Source: Burkholderiales bacterium | Lineage (GTDB): Bacteria > Pseudomonadota > Gammaproteobacteria > Burkholderiales > Burkholderiaceae | Reading direction: 5' to 3' | DNA: 64,000 bases | Assembly (NCBI GenBank): GCA_026225235.1 | Contig: JAMFSK010000114.1 | Span: 248,001-312,000 of the forward strand | Shown: piece by piece, positions 9,153 to 18,275 of the stretch | Layout: each line of letters opens with the position of its first letter | Numbering within the stretch: position 1 is the stretch's first letter | Notes under the pieces: generated by a model | Told to the model about the DNA's origin: nothing | The model's input: the letters and a program-made list of their open reading frames with translations, nothing else | The model's database searches: none | Position numbers and translations under genes: made by a program

Positions 9153-10541
9153 TCAATGATCCGCGACGACCGGCATTGCAAACGACTCACCATCCAGCTG
9201 CTCGACACCGAGTGCCCAACTCAGCCACTGACTGCGCAGCACGACGACGCACAGGAACGCGAGCGCGGCAAGCGCGCCGAAGGTGGCAAAGCCCAATTGA
9301 TAGCTTCCCGTGCTCTCGCGCGCCATCCCCATGATGACGGGCAGATAGAAACCCCCGATGCCACCCGCGGCCCCGATCACGCCCGACATGATGCCGGTCT
9401 TGCCCGCCCAGCGATGCGGCACGAGCTGGAACGTTGCACCATTACCGAGCCCGAAACACAGGTACATGGCGAGCAGCAGCGCAATACCGACCGTACGTCC
9501 GGGTGTCAGTGCGGCAAACGCGAAATCGGCGATCGAGATGCAGGCCAGCAGCACCGTCAACGCACGCACGCCCGAGATGCGATCGGCGACGAGGCCGCCG
9601 ACCGGCCGCACCATCGCACCGATAAAGGCGAGCAGCGACATGAACAGGCCCGCATCGATCTTGCTCAGACCATAGAGCGTGGTCAGTAGTGTCGTGACAT
9701 AGGAGGCCATACCGACGAAACCGCCGAACGTAATGCTGTAGACGAGCATCATGACCCAGGTATCGCGTTCGCCCAGTACCTTGCGATACTTCGCGGGCAA
9801 TACAAAAATGGCAAGCAGTGCGCCGAGCACAGGCAAGAGCAGCACACCCGTCTTGCCGGTGCCAAGCATGCCCGCATGCACGAGCATCACGAGAGCGATC
9901 AGGCCCACGAGCGTGACCGCGAAGGCTGCGAACGAGCGCGGCACATTGCCGGATTTCTCGCCACGATCCTTGGCCCAGAACAGTATGGCCAGCGCAGCGA
10001 TAGCCAAAAACGGCAAGCCGGCGCCGGCCGCCGTTTGCCAGCCGTAGTGCTGGGCAAGACCCGGGAACATGAAGCCATCGAGCACGGCACCGATATTGCC
10101 GGCCGCGGCAAGACCGAGCACGAGACCCTGTACCTTCACCGGATAGTTGCTGCCCGCCATCGGAAGCGCCACCGCGAAGCTTGCGCCGCCGACGCCGAGG
10201 AACACGCCGAGGATCAACAACAGCTCATAGGAAGCGGCCCCTGGCATCAGGAGCAAGACCACCCCCGGAATCGCCGACAGCGTGATCCCCATCAGCGCAA
10301 CCACCTTGCCGTTGAGCGACTGATACAGGTTGCCCATCGTCACGCGCAGGATGGCCGCCGACAGTACGGGAACGGCGACCAGCAGCCCGACCTCGGCCGG
10401 GGTCATCGGGATCGACTTGCCAATAAACGGGGCAAGCGGGCCGAACAGGACCCACACGGTGAACCCGGTGTCGAAATAGAGGAAGCAAGCCAGCAGCGAG
10501 CGCCAGTCTCCGCTTTTGAGTGAATCGAGAACACGTGTCAT
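9153..10541 (-). CDS. narK: NarK/NasA-family nitrate/nitrite MFS transporter
   Basis: 462 residues, twelve predicted membrane helices, nitrate/nitrite porter branch of the major facilitator superfamily in the inner membrane. Family-type glycine-rich signatures are present in both halves: GVGGASFAVALPMAGSNYP in helix 5 and FGLGNGATFQLVP in helix 11. The reading frame is open for 51 codons further upstream, but family proteins begin around MTRVLDSLKSGDW, so the ATG at 10541 was used. No nitrate reductase or nas genes flank it in the window, so whether it serves assimilation or respiration is open. The long leader (next entry) holds a hairpin that could be regulatory. Confidence 0.8.
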   Translation of the reverse strand: MTRVLDSLKSGDWRSLLACFLYFDTGFTVWVLFGPLAPFIGKSIPMTPAEVGLLVAVPVLSAAILRVTMGNLYQSLNGKVVALMGITLSAIPGVVLLLMPGAASYELLLILGVFLGVGGASFAVALPMAGSNYPVKVQGLVLGLAAAGNIGAVLDGFMFPGLAQHYGWQTAAGAGLPFLAIAALAILFWAKDRGEKSGNVPRSFAAFAVTLVGLIALVMLVHAGMLGTGKTGVLLLPVLGALLAIFVLPAKYRKVLGERDTWVMMLVYSITFGGFVGMASYVTTLLTTLYGLSKIDAGLFMSLLAFIGAMVRPVGGLVADRISGVRALTVLLACISIADFAFAALTPGRTVGIALLLAMYLCFGLGNGATFQLVPHRWAGKTGIMSGVIGAAGGIGGFYLPVIMGMARESTGSYQLGFATFGALAALAFLCVVVLRSQWLSWALGVEQLDGESFAMPVVADH

Positions 10542-10952
10542 GGATCGTCCGGTCGTACGCAAAATGAAGCGAGCCGCAATGTCGCAGGCGCGCGAGACTC
10601 TGCAAGATGCAGACCAACCACCGTAACGGTGTGGCACAGGCAAACGGACGAACGATTGAGCCATTTCGCTGCACTGCAAATGCGCAGCGTGCACTCCACG
10701 CGTGCGGCCCGCGTGGTTCCAGTGCCCTAGGCGTGCGTCCTCTTCTGCCGACGGGGTAATGGGAGAGACCCTTCAGCTTGAAGGGCGGCTTCTCCATCGA
10801 ACGTTGCCCGCCGTGAGGTTAGTCTCATCGTTTCAGCCCAGTGACGACCCTTGCGTTTGCAACGCCGTTCAGCTTGTCGAGCGCAGCCCCCTACGTGGCC
10901 GATGGCGCCTATTGCGGCGCGCGTCGCTGCTAGCCGATCCGCACATGCGTTG
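10542..10952. other. Intergenic region upstream of narK
   Basis: About 410 bases between narK (minus) and the usher remnant (plus). The only structure seen is a 7-bp inverted repeat CCCTTCA-GCT-TGAAGGG at 10769-10785, roughly 230 bases upstream of the narK start. No coding region with family resemblance was found here. The true 5' end and signal sequence of the usher would be expected in this stretch but are not recognisable. Confidence 0.35.
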
Positions 10953-12225
10953 ATGACATTCCCGTGTCAGGCAGCAGGCTTGAGCGAGCGCATCGTGACC
11001 GCGGTTCCCTCTTTCGATCTCGGCGCGCTGCCAGCAACCAGTAGCTTGCGTGGCAAACCGAATGCAGATCTTGCGACTCGCAGCGTCCTGGTCGAAGGAC
11101 CAATGTGGGTCGACGTGATGATCAGTGATCGATTCGTCGGGCACGAGCGTGTGGAGTTTCGCGCGGCGCTCAAGATGGAAGCGGACGGGATCACGTCATC
11201 TAGGCGCACAGCGCTGGCGCCCTGCTTCGAGCGCGCGCTGCTAATTCGGGGCGGCGTCGATGAGGCCACGCTCAATTTGGCGACGTCAGTCACCTCCCTG
11301 CCTTGGGCCATGCGGAAGATCGAGCGTGCATGGCCATCACCTCGTTGTCGGCGCACGCGAATGCAACGTTCGACGCCGCCGAGTTGCGTATCGACCTGTC
11401 GATTCCGCAAGTGCTGATGGCGCGCACTGCTCGCGGCACCGTCGATCCTGCACAGTGGGATTCGGGTATCGCAACCGCCTTCGCAAGCTACACACTCGAC
11501 CTGCTGAGCGAGCCCGAGGTCGACACGCGCTCCCTGCACAGTGCGCTTCGTTACACAGGGGGCTTCAACTCGGGCCTCTGGCATTGGCGTTACCAGGGCA
11601 TGCTCAGCGCCAGCATGCGCAAGCCCCTGGAGCACGTCCCGTCGCGTTGGTTCATCGAGCGGCCACTGCCCGATGCCGGGATGATGCTCGACCTCGGCAC
11701 CGTCCATCCTGCGAATACCTTACTCGGTACAGTGCCCCTGCTCGGCGCAACGATTCGCAACGACGACCGGATGCTGCCCGATTCACTCCGTGGCTATGCC
11801 CCGCCGATCCGCGGCATAGCCACGCATCGCTCGACCGTCATCATCCGGCAACACGGAAGCGTCGTCCATAAAGCCACCGTTCCCGCGGGCCCCTTTGTTA
11901 TCGACGACCTCTACCCGACAGGGAATCGCGGCGATCTCAACGTGGAAGTCGTCGACACCCCGCGCGACGTGCAGCGCTTTTCCGTGTTGTCCACGACGTC
12001 ACCCCATATGGTGAGGCCGGGCACTGCGCGCTTTGCCTTGCCGAACAGGCGCGCGGCATGCTTCGTATCGAGCTCGCCGCAAAGGGATGGGCTTGCCAGT
12101 TTGATTGGATGCCCGAGTCTTCACCTGCCGCGGACACGCATGGAACAGCTGATCAATCCGATACAGCCCGCGTGTCTCACACAACCGACACCGTCGATCG
12201 GTCGTCGCGTATTGTGTGGCGATGA
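10953..12225 (+). pseudogene. Fimbrial usher (FimD/PapC family), frameshifted and internally deleted
   Basis: Outer-membrane usher of a chaperone-usher pilus, no longer intact. The first frame (from about 10953) gives the usher N-domain pattern (SFDLGAL, then VLVEGPMWVDVMISDRFVG, then PCFERALLIRGGV). After a shift near 11300-11340 a second frame continues with LRIDLSIPQVLM, RGTVDPAQWDSGI, DDRMLPDSLRGYAPPIRG and PAGPFVIDDLYPTGNRGDL, all hallmark usher blocks. After PHMVRPGTARFAL, near 12045, the usher sequence stops. A third frame gives a short C-terminal-like piece (LRIELAAKGWACQFDW) ending with TGA at 12223-12225. Ushers are normally about 800-850 residues, so most of the beta-barrel is missing. 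A signal peptide is not recognisable. Followed by a pilin and a broken chaperone. Confidence 0.8.
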
Positions 12226-12546
12226 CGCGTACGGATAGTGACGAGGCTTCCACGATAGCAATGACACTCATATCGATGCCCAATGAAGGACCCATACGAC
12301 AACCTACTGGGATGCCGACAACCGAGCAGACAACCGTGCCGACAACGCGCTGACAGGCCTGCTTTTCCCCATTAGTTGACCTGACCCATGCGGCATCGAC
12401 TGACCCACGGAGCGCGCCGTATCCGGTCCTTGTGCGCATGAAGACGCGCTCTAATGACTCTGACCGCACATCCGATTCAACAACGTGCGGGCGGTCACGT
12501 CGCGCGAGCACGCGCGACGCTCCCTCCTCTATCTGGAGATCCCACA
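12226..12546. other. Intergenic region before pilin gene
   Basis: About 320 bases between the usher remnant and the pilin start. No gene with family resemblance on either strand. A GGAG sequence just before 12547 serves as ribosome binding site for the pilin. It may contain remnants of lost usher sequence, but none is recognisable. Confidence 0.35.
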
Positions 12547-13149
12547 GTGCGTCACTCGTTTATATGCATGCCCCGTTGCATTGCCTTGACCCTGAGCGGT
12601 GCAACGCTTTCATTGGTTCCCCCGGCACAGGCGGCCGATGGGAAGATTTGGTTCGAAGGGAAGGTGACATTGCAAACCTGCAAAATAAACGGCCTCAGCA
12701 AGAATGCCGATCTCAAAGTCCCGTTGCCGACGGTGAGCACCAGCGCGTCGACAGGCGTTGGCGAACGGGCTGACAACACGCCGTTCGAACTCAAACTGAC
12801 CGAGTGCGCTGCTGCGGCCACCACCGCGTATCCGCACTTCGAACTCGGCTCGAGTGTCGACCAGACCATGGGATGCCTGGTCAATCTGGGTACTGGCCCG
12901 GGCTCTGCCACCAATGTTCAGGTCGCGCTGCTGAATGGGGATCAAAGCCCCGTCGATCTGGCCGCCGAGCCGAGCGAACAGAATGTGCAGATCGGTACGC
13001 TGAAACCCGTGACCACCGGCAGCCGCGAAACGTCGAAAACCACGGGTCAGGCGACGTTGAAATTCTATGCAGAATACGTTGCGACAGATGGCGCGGCTAC
13101 GGGCGGCACGGTCAACACGTCGGTCCTTTACACGATGTTGTACGAATAG
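12547..13149 (+). CDS. Type 1 fimbrial major-subunit-like pilin
   Basis: Structural subunit of chaperone-usher pili (fimbrial-protein fold). 200 residues from a GTG at 12547, chosen because a GGAG motif lies about 8 nt upstream and because it yields a clean signal peptide ending PAQA before ADGKIWFEG. Mature-protein features are the N-terminal donor strand, an early Cys (LQTCKING) paired with a Cys about 45 residues later (LTECAAA), GCLVNLGTGPGSATNVQVAL, a closing ATLKFYAEYVA strand, and a C-terminus with aromatic residues (VLYTMLYE). The frame is fully open and looks functional, although both partner assembly genes are broken, so the product could be exported to the periplasm but probably not assembled by local machinery. 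Confidence 0.8.
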   Translation: MRHSFICMPRCIALTLSGATLSLVPPAQAADGKIWFEGKVTLQTCKINGLSKNADLKVPLPTVSTSASTGVGERADNTPFELKLTECAAAATTAYPHFELGSSVDQTMGCLVNLGTGPGSATNVQVALLNGDQSPVDLAAEPSEQNVQIGTLKPVTTGSRETSKTTGQATLKFYAEYVATDGAATGGTVNTSVLYTMLYE

Positions 13150-13315
13150 GACGAGCCCCTGCGCGGCGGGTGCAACGCAATCGAGTCGCCCGCCGCGCCT
13201 GCACGCAAGTCGTGCTTTGTCACGAAGCAGACCATCGGGTGGTGCGCGAGCTCGCACCGACGGTCAACACGATTGAACGTTGCGCCTCCTCGCCCCTTCA
13301 ACAGACGGGATATGA

Positions 13316-13950
13316 ATGGGCCATTGCATCGCCGCGGTACACACCACACACGACGCATCCCGCCAACTGTCCCGCAACTTCGGGGGCGTCTTCGGGGACG
13401 TCTTGAGACCCATCTTCAGGACCGCCCTGTGCGCCTCCGGGTGTCTCGCGCCGCAGGACGTGATCGCAAACGTCGTGGTCTCCACGACACGCGCGGTGGT
13501 CGAACTGCTATCCGGCGACGCCGCCATTCGTCTGCGAAACGCACGCGAAGCGCCCGCTCTGGTCCAGTTATGGGTCGACATCGGAGACATCGCATCGATC
13601 CCTGATACGAGCGATGCCCCCTTTGAACTCACACCTTCCCTGTTCGTGCTCGACGCGGGACAAACGCAAGCCGAGCAGCTTCACTACGATGGCGAGCCCT
13701 TGCCCGACCACAACGAACGACTCTACTGGATCAACTTGCTCGACGTGCCCGCTCGCGAACACACCGACGAGCGCTCATATGGAAACGCGAGCGCGACAGT
13801 GCGCCGGCCCGCACCCTCCTCGCCGCGACCAACCCCACGGCATTCCACGTCTCGTGCGCACAAGTGATCGCGCGAGGTCCTGAAGGCCAGGAGAAATCGC
13901 TGGGCCGCCAGACGTTCGCGCCCGGAGACACCGTGCGCTTTTCCTCGCGC
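13316..13950 (+). pseudogene. Periplasmic pilus chaperone (PapD/FimC family), frameshifted
   Basis: Would be the periplasmic PapD-like chaperone for the pilin. The first frame gives the N-terminal immunoglobulin domain: VVVSTTRAVVELL, then APALVQLWVDIGD, then APFELTPSLFVLDAGQTQ, and ERLYWINLLDVPA (family: LPxDRExLFWLNvLeiPP). After the last motif the frame becomes nonsense. In another frame (around 13815-13945) the C-terminal-domain pattern ATNPTAFHVSCAQV and GRQTFAPGDTVRFSS appears. Too few bases lie between the two for a whole second domain, so there is both a frameshift and a deletion. Boundaries are approximate. Confidence 0.75.
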
Positions 13951-14025
13951 CCCCTTCCGCAGCCGACACGCCGACGCCTGCATCCAATCCACCCCACCCG
14001 TCACGTGCCGACAACGTGGCTCCAG

Positions 14026-14059
14026 ACAAAACGGCCTCGTCCGAATGGAACGAGGCCGT
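14026..14059 (-). terminator. Rho-independent terminator of wrbA
   Basis: Read on the minus strand, a 10-bp perfect stem (ACGGCCTCGT / ACGAGGCCGT; arms 14031-14040 and 14050-14059, 9-base loop) is followed by TTTTG. It lies about 105 nt past the wrbA stop and is the best intrinsic terminator near that gene. Confidence 0.7.
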
Positions 14060-14164
14060 CTGCCACGCTATCAACGATTTTGGTTCACTCGGCACCTTCC
14101 GCGGTGTCGTTCAAAGCGAGGATTCATCGCAGCAACCCGACGCTGCGCCCTGAACCCACTCGAA

Positions 14165-14767
14165 TCAGGCGGACAACTTCGCCGCGATCTCCGCCACATG
14201 CTTGCCCTGGAAGCGCGCGATATCGAGCTCGTTCGCCGATGGCTGACGGCTGCCGTCAGCACTCGCCAGGGTGGTCGCACCGTATGGCGACCCGCCCGTG
14301 ATCTCGCTCATGTTGGTCAGACCTGCGCACGAGTAAGGCACGCCGACGATCACCATGCCATGGTGCAGCAGGGTGCTATGAAACGAGGTGATAGTGGTTT
14401 CCTGCCCGCCATGCTGAGTCCCGGTCGACGCGAATACGCTGCCGAGTTTCCCAACCAGTGCGCCCTTGGCCCACAAGCCCCCGGTCTGATCGAGAAAGGT
14501 GCGCATCTGCCCGGCCATATTGCCAAAGCGGGTCGGTGTGCCGAAGATGATCGCGTCGAATTGAGACAGGTCGTCGACGGTGGCAATGGGTGCGGCCTGA
14601 TCCAGCTTCGCGCCAAACTGCTTTGCCATCTCGGGAGAAAGGGTTTCGGGCACGCGCTTCACGGTGACCTCGGTGCCGGCCACCGACTTCGCCCCCTCGG
14701 CGATGGCGCCTGCCATCGTTTCGATATGACCGTACATCGAGTAGTAGAGCACCAGCACTTTAGCCAT
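14165..14767 (-). CDS. wrbA: NAD(P)H:quinone oxidoreductase WrbA
   Basis: FMN-dependent two-electron quinone reductase of the flavodoxin-like WrbA family, a cytosolic tetramer that protects against redox-cycling quinones. 200 residues, the usual family length. Motifs are the FMN phosphate loop [12 protein letters not shown] near the N-terminus, [18 protein letters not shown] in the middle, and [12 protein letters not shown]. The frame also opens at an ATG four codons earlier (14779), but GGAGG sits 6-7 nt before the ATG at 14767 and MAKVLVLYY is the conserved family start, so 14767 is chosen. Monocistronic, with a terminator at 14026-14059. Confidence 0.95.
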   Translation of the reverse strand: MAKVLVLYYSMYGHIETMAGAIAEGAKSVAGTEVTVKRVPETLSPEMAKQFGAKLDQAAPIATVDDLSQFDAIIFGTPTRFGNMAGQMRTFLDQTGGLWAKGALVGKLGSVFASTGTQHGGQETTITSFHSTLLHHGMVIVGVPYSCAGLTNMSEITGGSPYGATTLASADGSRQPSANELDIARFQGKHVAEIAAKLSA

Positions 14768-14931
14768 GAAAGCCTCCATTGACAGGGTGGACCGTCGCCC
14801 CTGGGACGAGCATCCGACGGGGCACCTAGTATAGGCGCGAGATCATGACAGCAGCAGCCCGGCACACGGGCGCCACGGGTCTGGTGCGTGGCCTGCACAG
14901 GGATGGGCACAGCACCCCGGCTACGAGCCTG

Positions 14932-15216
14932 TCAGGCCGTCTTCGGTGGCAAGGCGTCGAGCCCTGCAGCCAGCAAGTCGCCCACCAGTCCATTCACGCC
15001 TTCGGGATGCGTCTCGGCCTGCTGCTTGAGCCGATCGACAAAACTCTGTTCGAGCTTGCAGGCAAACGGCACGAGCCCCTTGAGTTGGTCGAGCCGACGC
15101 TGCTCGCGACGATCGGGCTTGTCGGCATCCGGGCCACCGGCCTGGTAAGGGCCTGCGCGACGCAGGCTATTGGTGAGCTTGAGGCCCTTGTTCTTTTCGA
15201 TATCAGTCTTTTTCAC
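14932..15216 (-). CDS. Small basic conserved hypothetical protein, RHH-like C-terminus
   Basis: 94 residues from a GTG at 15216; an in-frame GTG at 15228 is also possible but has no spaced ribosome binding site. The N-terminus is Lys/Arg-rich (VKKTDIEKNKGLKLTNSLRR). The C-terminal 45 residues (LVPFACKLEQSFVDRLKQQA then GVNGLVGDLLAAGLDAL) resemble the strand-helix-helix pattern of ribbon-helix-helix proteins, so a DNA-binding or small accessory role is conceivable. No enzyme motif, signal peptide or membrane segment. It stands alone, head to head with the MFS gene, so regulation of that gene is possible but untested. Confidence 0.6.
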   Translation of the reverse strand: MKKTDIEKNKGLKLTNSLRRAGPYQAGGPDADKPDRREQRRLDQLKGLVPFACKLEQSFVDRLKQQAETHPEGVNGLVGDLLAAGLDALPPKTA

Positions 15217-15423
15217 GCAGCTATCCACCCTTATAGATCAGTCTAGATCAGTCGAACTGGCGCGCATTGTACGCGCGCGGCACGCGCGACCTTGCATATC
15301 GCAGGCACGCGGCCCACACTGCGCGCGTCGTGATCCACCATGACGATGGCCGCTCCAGGCCGCAGTAGGCGCAAACCCTTATTTCGCGCCACAGGCCTCC
15401 GGTGGCTAAATAATGGGATAAAA

Positions 15424-15440
15424 ACAGAATGAAATTCTGT
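15424..15440. promoter_or_regulatory. Candidate operator ACAGAAT-N3-ATTCTGT before MFS gene
   Basis: An exact 7+7 bp inverted repeat with a 3-base centre lies 35 bases before the MFS start, in a locally AT-rich stretch. A TAGAAT-like -10 element follows directly at about 15445-15450. A dimeric repressor binding here would block transcription of the carrier. The binding protein is unknown. Confidence 0.45.
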
Positions 15441-15474
15441 TAGATAGAATACTCATTCCCGGACAGGAGACTTG

Positions 15475-16893
15475 ATGGCGGCCTTACCGAACCCAGTGCC
15501 CACGCGCGCGCCAGGTGGCAAAACCACGGCCGCGATCAGCGCGCGGCTCGACCGGTTGCCGGCGACGCGTTCAATGTGGACGCTGGTAGCCGTGCTCGCC
15601 ACGGGCGGCTGGTTCGAATTCTACGACTTGTTTTTCACCGCCTACGTCGGTCCGGGTCTGGTCAAGAGCGGGATCTACGCCACCACGACTGCCTCGTTCT
15701 TTGGTTTCTCGGGCCTCGGCGCATTTGTCGCGGCTTCCTTCGCCGGCCTCTTTATCGGCACGCTCGTCTTCAGCTCGCTCGCCGACCGCCTTGGCCGCAA
15801 ATCGGTCTTCACGTTCTCGCTGCTCTGGTATTCAATCGCGACCATCGTGATGGCGTCGCAATCGAGCGCCGGCAGCATCAATCTTTGGCGTCTGATCGCG
15901 GGTATCGGCATCGGTGTCGAGCTGGTCACGATCGATACATATACGAGCGAGCTCGTCCCCAAGCATCTGCGCGGCCGCGCCTTCGCCCTGCTGCACGCGA
16001 TCCAGTTCGCCGCCGTGCCGGCCTGTGCGTTTTTTGCCTGGTGGCTCGTGCCGCTCAAGCCCTTCGGCCTCGATGGCTGGCGCTGGGTGGTTTGGATCGG
16101 CGCCCTCGGCGCGGCGTTGGTCTGGGTGGTTCGCCGCCGTTTGCCCGAGAGCCCGCGCTGGCTGGCTCAGCAGGGCCGCGACGCCGAGGCCGATGCCACG
16201 CTCGCGCGGCTTGAGCAACGCGTGGCCGCCGAATACGGACGAGCGTTGCCGGAACCCGAAGCCAGCGTCGAACCTGCCGACGTCAAGGCGTCGTTCAAGG
16301 AGATCTGGCTGCCCCCGTACCGGCGCCGCACGATCATGCTGATGGTGTTCAACACGTTTCAATCCATCGGCTATTACGGCTTCGCCGCCTGGGTGCCGAC
16401 CTTGCTGATCGCCAAGGGCGTAACGATCACACACAGCCTGCTGTATTCGTTCGTGATTGCGATATCGAATCCGATCGGCCCGATCTTCGCCGTGAGCATC
16501 GCCGACAAGATCGAACGCAAGACGATAATCGTTCTCTCCGCGCTCGGCATCGCTGTCTTCGGCACCCTCTTTGCATTTGAAACCGCTCCGGCTGCATTGA
16601 TGGCGCTCGGCGTGCTGATCACCGTATCGAGTGCATTACTCTCGGTCGGTTATCACGCATATCAATCCGAATTGTTCCCGACTCGCGTACGGGCTCGCGC
16701 GGTGGGTCTGGTCTACTCGACCTCGCGCATCAGCGCGATGTTCTCAGGCTTCATGATCGCTTTTGCACTTCGCCATTTTGGTGTGCTCGGCGTATTTGGA
16801 CTGATCGGCGTCTCGATGGCACTCGTGATCGGCTCAATTGGACTATTTGGCCCGCGAACCAATGGTCTCAATCTCGACGAAATTTCAAACTGA
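15475..16893 (+). CDS. MFS metabolite/sugar-porter-type transporter
   Basis: 472-residue inner-membrane carrier with twelve predicted helices, of the sugar/aromatic-acid/metabolite:H+ symporter side of the major facilitator superfamily. Visible signatures are GWFEFYDLFFTAYV in helix 1, the inter-helix 2-3 loop SSLADRLGRKSVF (motif A), WRLIAGIGIGVELVTIDTYTSELVP (helix 4-5), RRRLPESPRWLAQQGR in the central loop, and the second-half SELFPTRVRARAVG. Start at the ATG at 15475 with GGACAGGAG about 6 nt upstream; a TTG directly before it is less likely. Substrate not predictable. A candidate operator lies just upstream and a terminator follows at 16989. Confidence 0.8.
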   Translation: MAALPNPVPTRAPGGKTTAAISARLDRLPATRSMWTLVAVLATGGWFEFYDLFFTAYVGPGLVKSGIYATTTASFFGFSGLGAFVAASFAGLFIGTLVFSSLADRLGRKSVFTFSLLWYSIATIVMASQSSAGSINLWRLIAGIGIGVELVTIDTYTSELVPKHLRGRAFALLHAIQFAAVPACAFFAWWLVPLKPFGLDGWRWVVWIGALGAALVWVVRRRLPESPRWLAQQGRDAEADATLARLEQRVAAEYGRALPEPEASVEPADVKASFKEIWLPPYRRRTIMLMVFNTFQSIGYYGFAAWVPTLLIAKGVTITHSLLYSFVIAISNPIGPIFAVSIADKIERKTIIVLSALGIAVFGTLFAFETAPAALMALGVLITVSSALLSVGYHAYQSELFPTRVRARAVGLVYSTSRISAMFSGFMIAFALRHFGVLGVFGLIGVSMALVIGSIGLFGPRTNGLNLDEISN

Positions 16894-16988
16894 CTCGACG
16901 CAACGTCGACCGCCCTGTCCAATGCAGTGGATAAGGGCTGGATTTACCGCTTTCCCACTATTTTCGTAAAAGTCGGTAATTTGAAACA

Positions 16989-17010
16989 CCCCTCAAAAGG
17001 GGCGTTTCTT
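16989..17010 (+). terminator. Short hairpin terminator after MFS gene
   Basis: CCCC-TCAAAA-GGGG (16989-17002) followed by CGTTTCTT, about 95 nt after the MFS stop. A short but typical intrinsic terminator. The rest of 16894-17216 (about 320 bases) shows no other gene and should hold the waaC promoter. Confidence 0.55.
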
Positions 17011-17216
17011 CCTGTATCCACCAGCCCCGCCTAACAGCGATCTTATTTTTCCCGTAAACTCCGTCCCATGCTTTTGGAACGGTGTTCAGTCGGTGCACAC
17101 CCCGCCCGCTTCACGCTACGCAGCATGCAGAACGTGCTTTCCTGAACGTGTACGCTCACCTCGACGCCCCGCCGCTATGGCAGCGATCGCGCGAGCGCCT
17201 CAAACGAGAGCACTCC

Positions 17217-18275
17217 ATGAAAAGAATCCTGATCGTAAAGGTCACCGCCCTGGGCGACATTATTCAGGCTCAGCCTGTGGTCGCCGACCTTCATCGCGCC
17301 TTTCCCGGCGTCGAAGTCGACTGGGCAGCCGATGAGTTGTTTGCCGATGTCGCGCGCTGGAATCCCGGTATCAGCCGCGTTCTGAGCGCCCCACTCAAAA
17401 AATTCAAGAAAGCGCGCTCCCTTGCGGATTTGCGTGCGATCGGCGCCTCGATTTCCGACCTGCGCCGTGAGCGTTATGACGCAGTATGCGATCTGCACGG
17501 GGTCTACAAGAGCGCGATTATTTCGTTTATCGCGCGTTCAAAAACTCGTTTCGGATATCAGAACGCGGATCTCGGGGAACTGGGCGCGGCCTTTGCCTAT
17601 TCGAAGCGTTTCGCGCGTCGTCCCCGCGCCGGCACGTCGCAAGGCATGCGCATTACGTTGAGCGAAGCACTCGGCTATTCTATCGGCGACACACCCCAAC
17701 AGTATGGTTTGCGCATCCCCGGTGCTGAAACGCTGGTGCGCGCCGACACGCGTCCCCTCGCAATGCTGTTTCACGCCACATCGAAAGACGACAAGAAATG
17801 GGCACATGATCATTGGGTCGCCATGGCGCGTCATCTGATTCTGAATGGCTTCAATGTGTTGCTGCCGTGGGGATCGGCGAACGAGCAGGCCGAGGCCAAT
17901 GCGATCGCTGCCGCGGCGCCTGGCGCCGAAGTCCTGCCAAGGCTCAGCGTGCTCGAGGTCGCGCGCTATATCTCGCATGCGTCTCTGGTGATCGGCACCG
18001 ATACCGGTTTTACCCATCTCTCGCATGCGCTTGAGCGTCCGACCGTACTCGTACTGAGCGCGACCACGCGAGACTCGATCGGCATCGATGCACCCGGACG
18101 AGGCGTGACTGTCGGCGATGCCGGGCACCCCCCGAGCTTGCGCGAGGTGCTCGACGCCGTCGAGTCCGTCAGTACACTATCAGGACGCGCAGAACTCATG
18201 CAGCATGTTCAATCGCCGCACGGGTTCGGCGACGAAAGGATTGGTCTCGTCCCAAGCATAACCCGCGAGCACTGA
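17217..18275 (+). CDS. waaC: Lipopolysaccharide heptosyltransferase I (WaaC/RfaC)
   Basis: GT9-family enzyme that adds the first L-glycero-D-manno-heptose to Kdo of the LPS inner core at the cytoplasmic face of the inner membrane. 352 residues. Motifs are the N-terminal RILIVKVTALGDIIQAQP, CDLHGVYKSA, FHATSKDDKKWAHDHW (acceptor/donor region), LPWGSANEQAEA and VIGTDTGFTHLSHAL (ADP-heptose binding). The frame is open for 45 codons upstream, but MKRILIVK is the family start. Its last 32 codons overlap the convergent halogenase-like gene; this tail (after LREVLDAVESVSTL) is longer than usual for the family and may be a read-through extension. Confidence 0.9.
   Translation: MKRILIVKVTALGDIIQAQPVVADLHRAFPGVEVDWAADELFADVARWNPGISRVLSAPLKKFKKARSLADLRAIGASISDLRRERYDAVCDLHGVYKSAIISFIARSKTRFGYQNADLGELGAAFAYSKRFARRPRAGTSQGMRITLSEALGYSIGDTPQQYGLRIPGAETLVRADTRPLAMLFHATSKDDKKWAHDHWVAMARHLILNGFNVLLPWGSANEQAEANAIAAAAPGAEVLPRLSVLEVARYISHASLVIGTDTGFTHLSHALERPTVLVLSATTRDSIGIDAPGRGVTVGDAGHPPSLREVLDAVESVSTLSGRAELMQHVQSPHGFGDERIGLVPSITREH

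Noticed and set aside
10542-14000. Possible IS or prophage insertion explaining the broken genes
   Set aside because: No transposase, integrase or terminal repeats were recognised; recognisable usher and chaperone blocks explain the region as decay in place.
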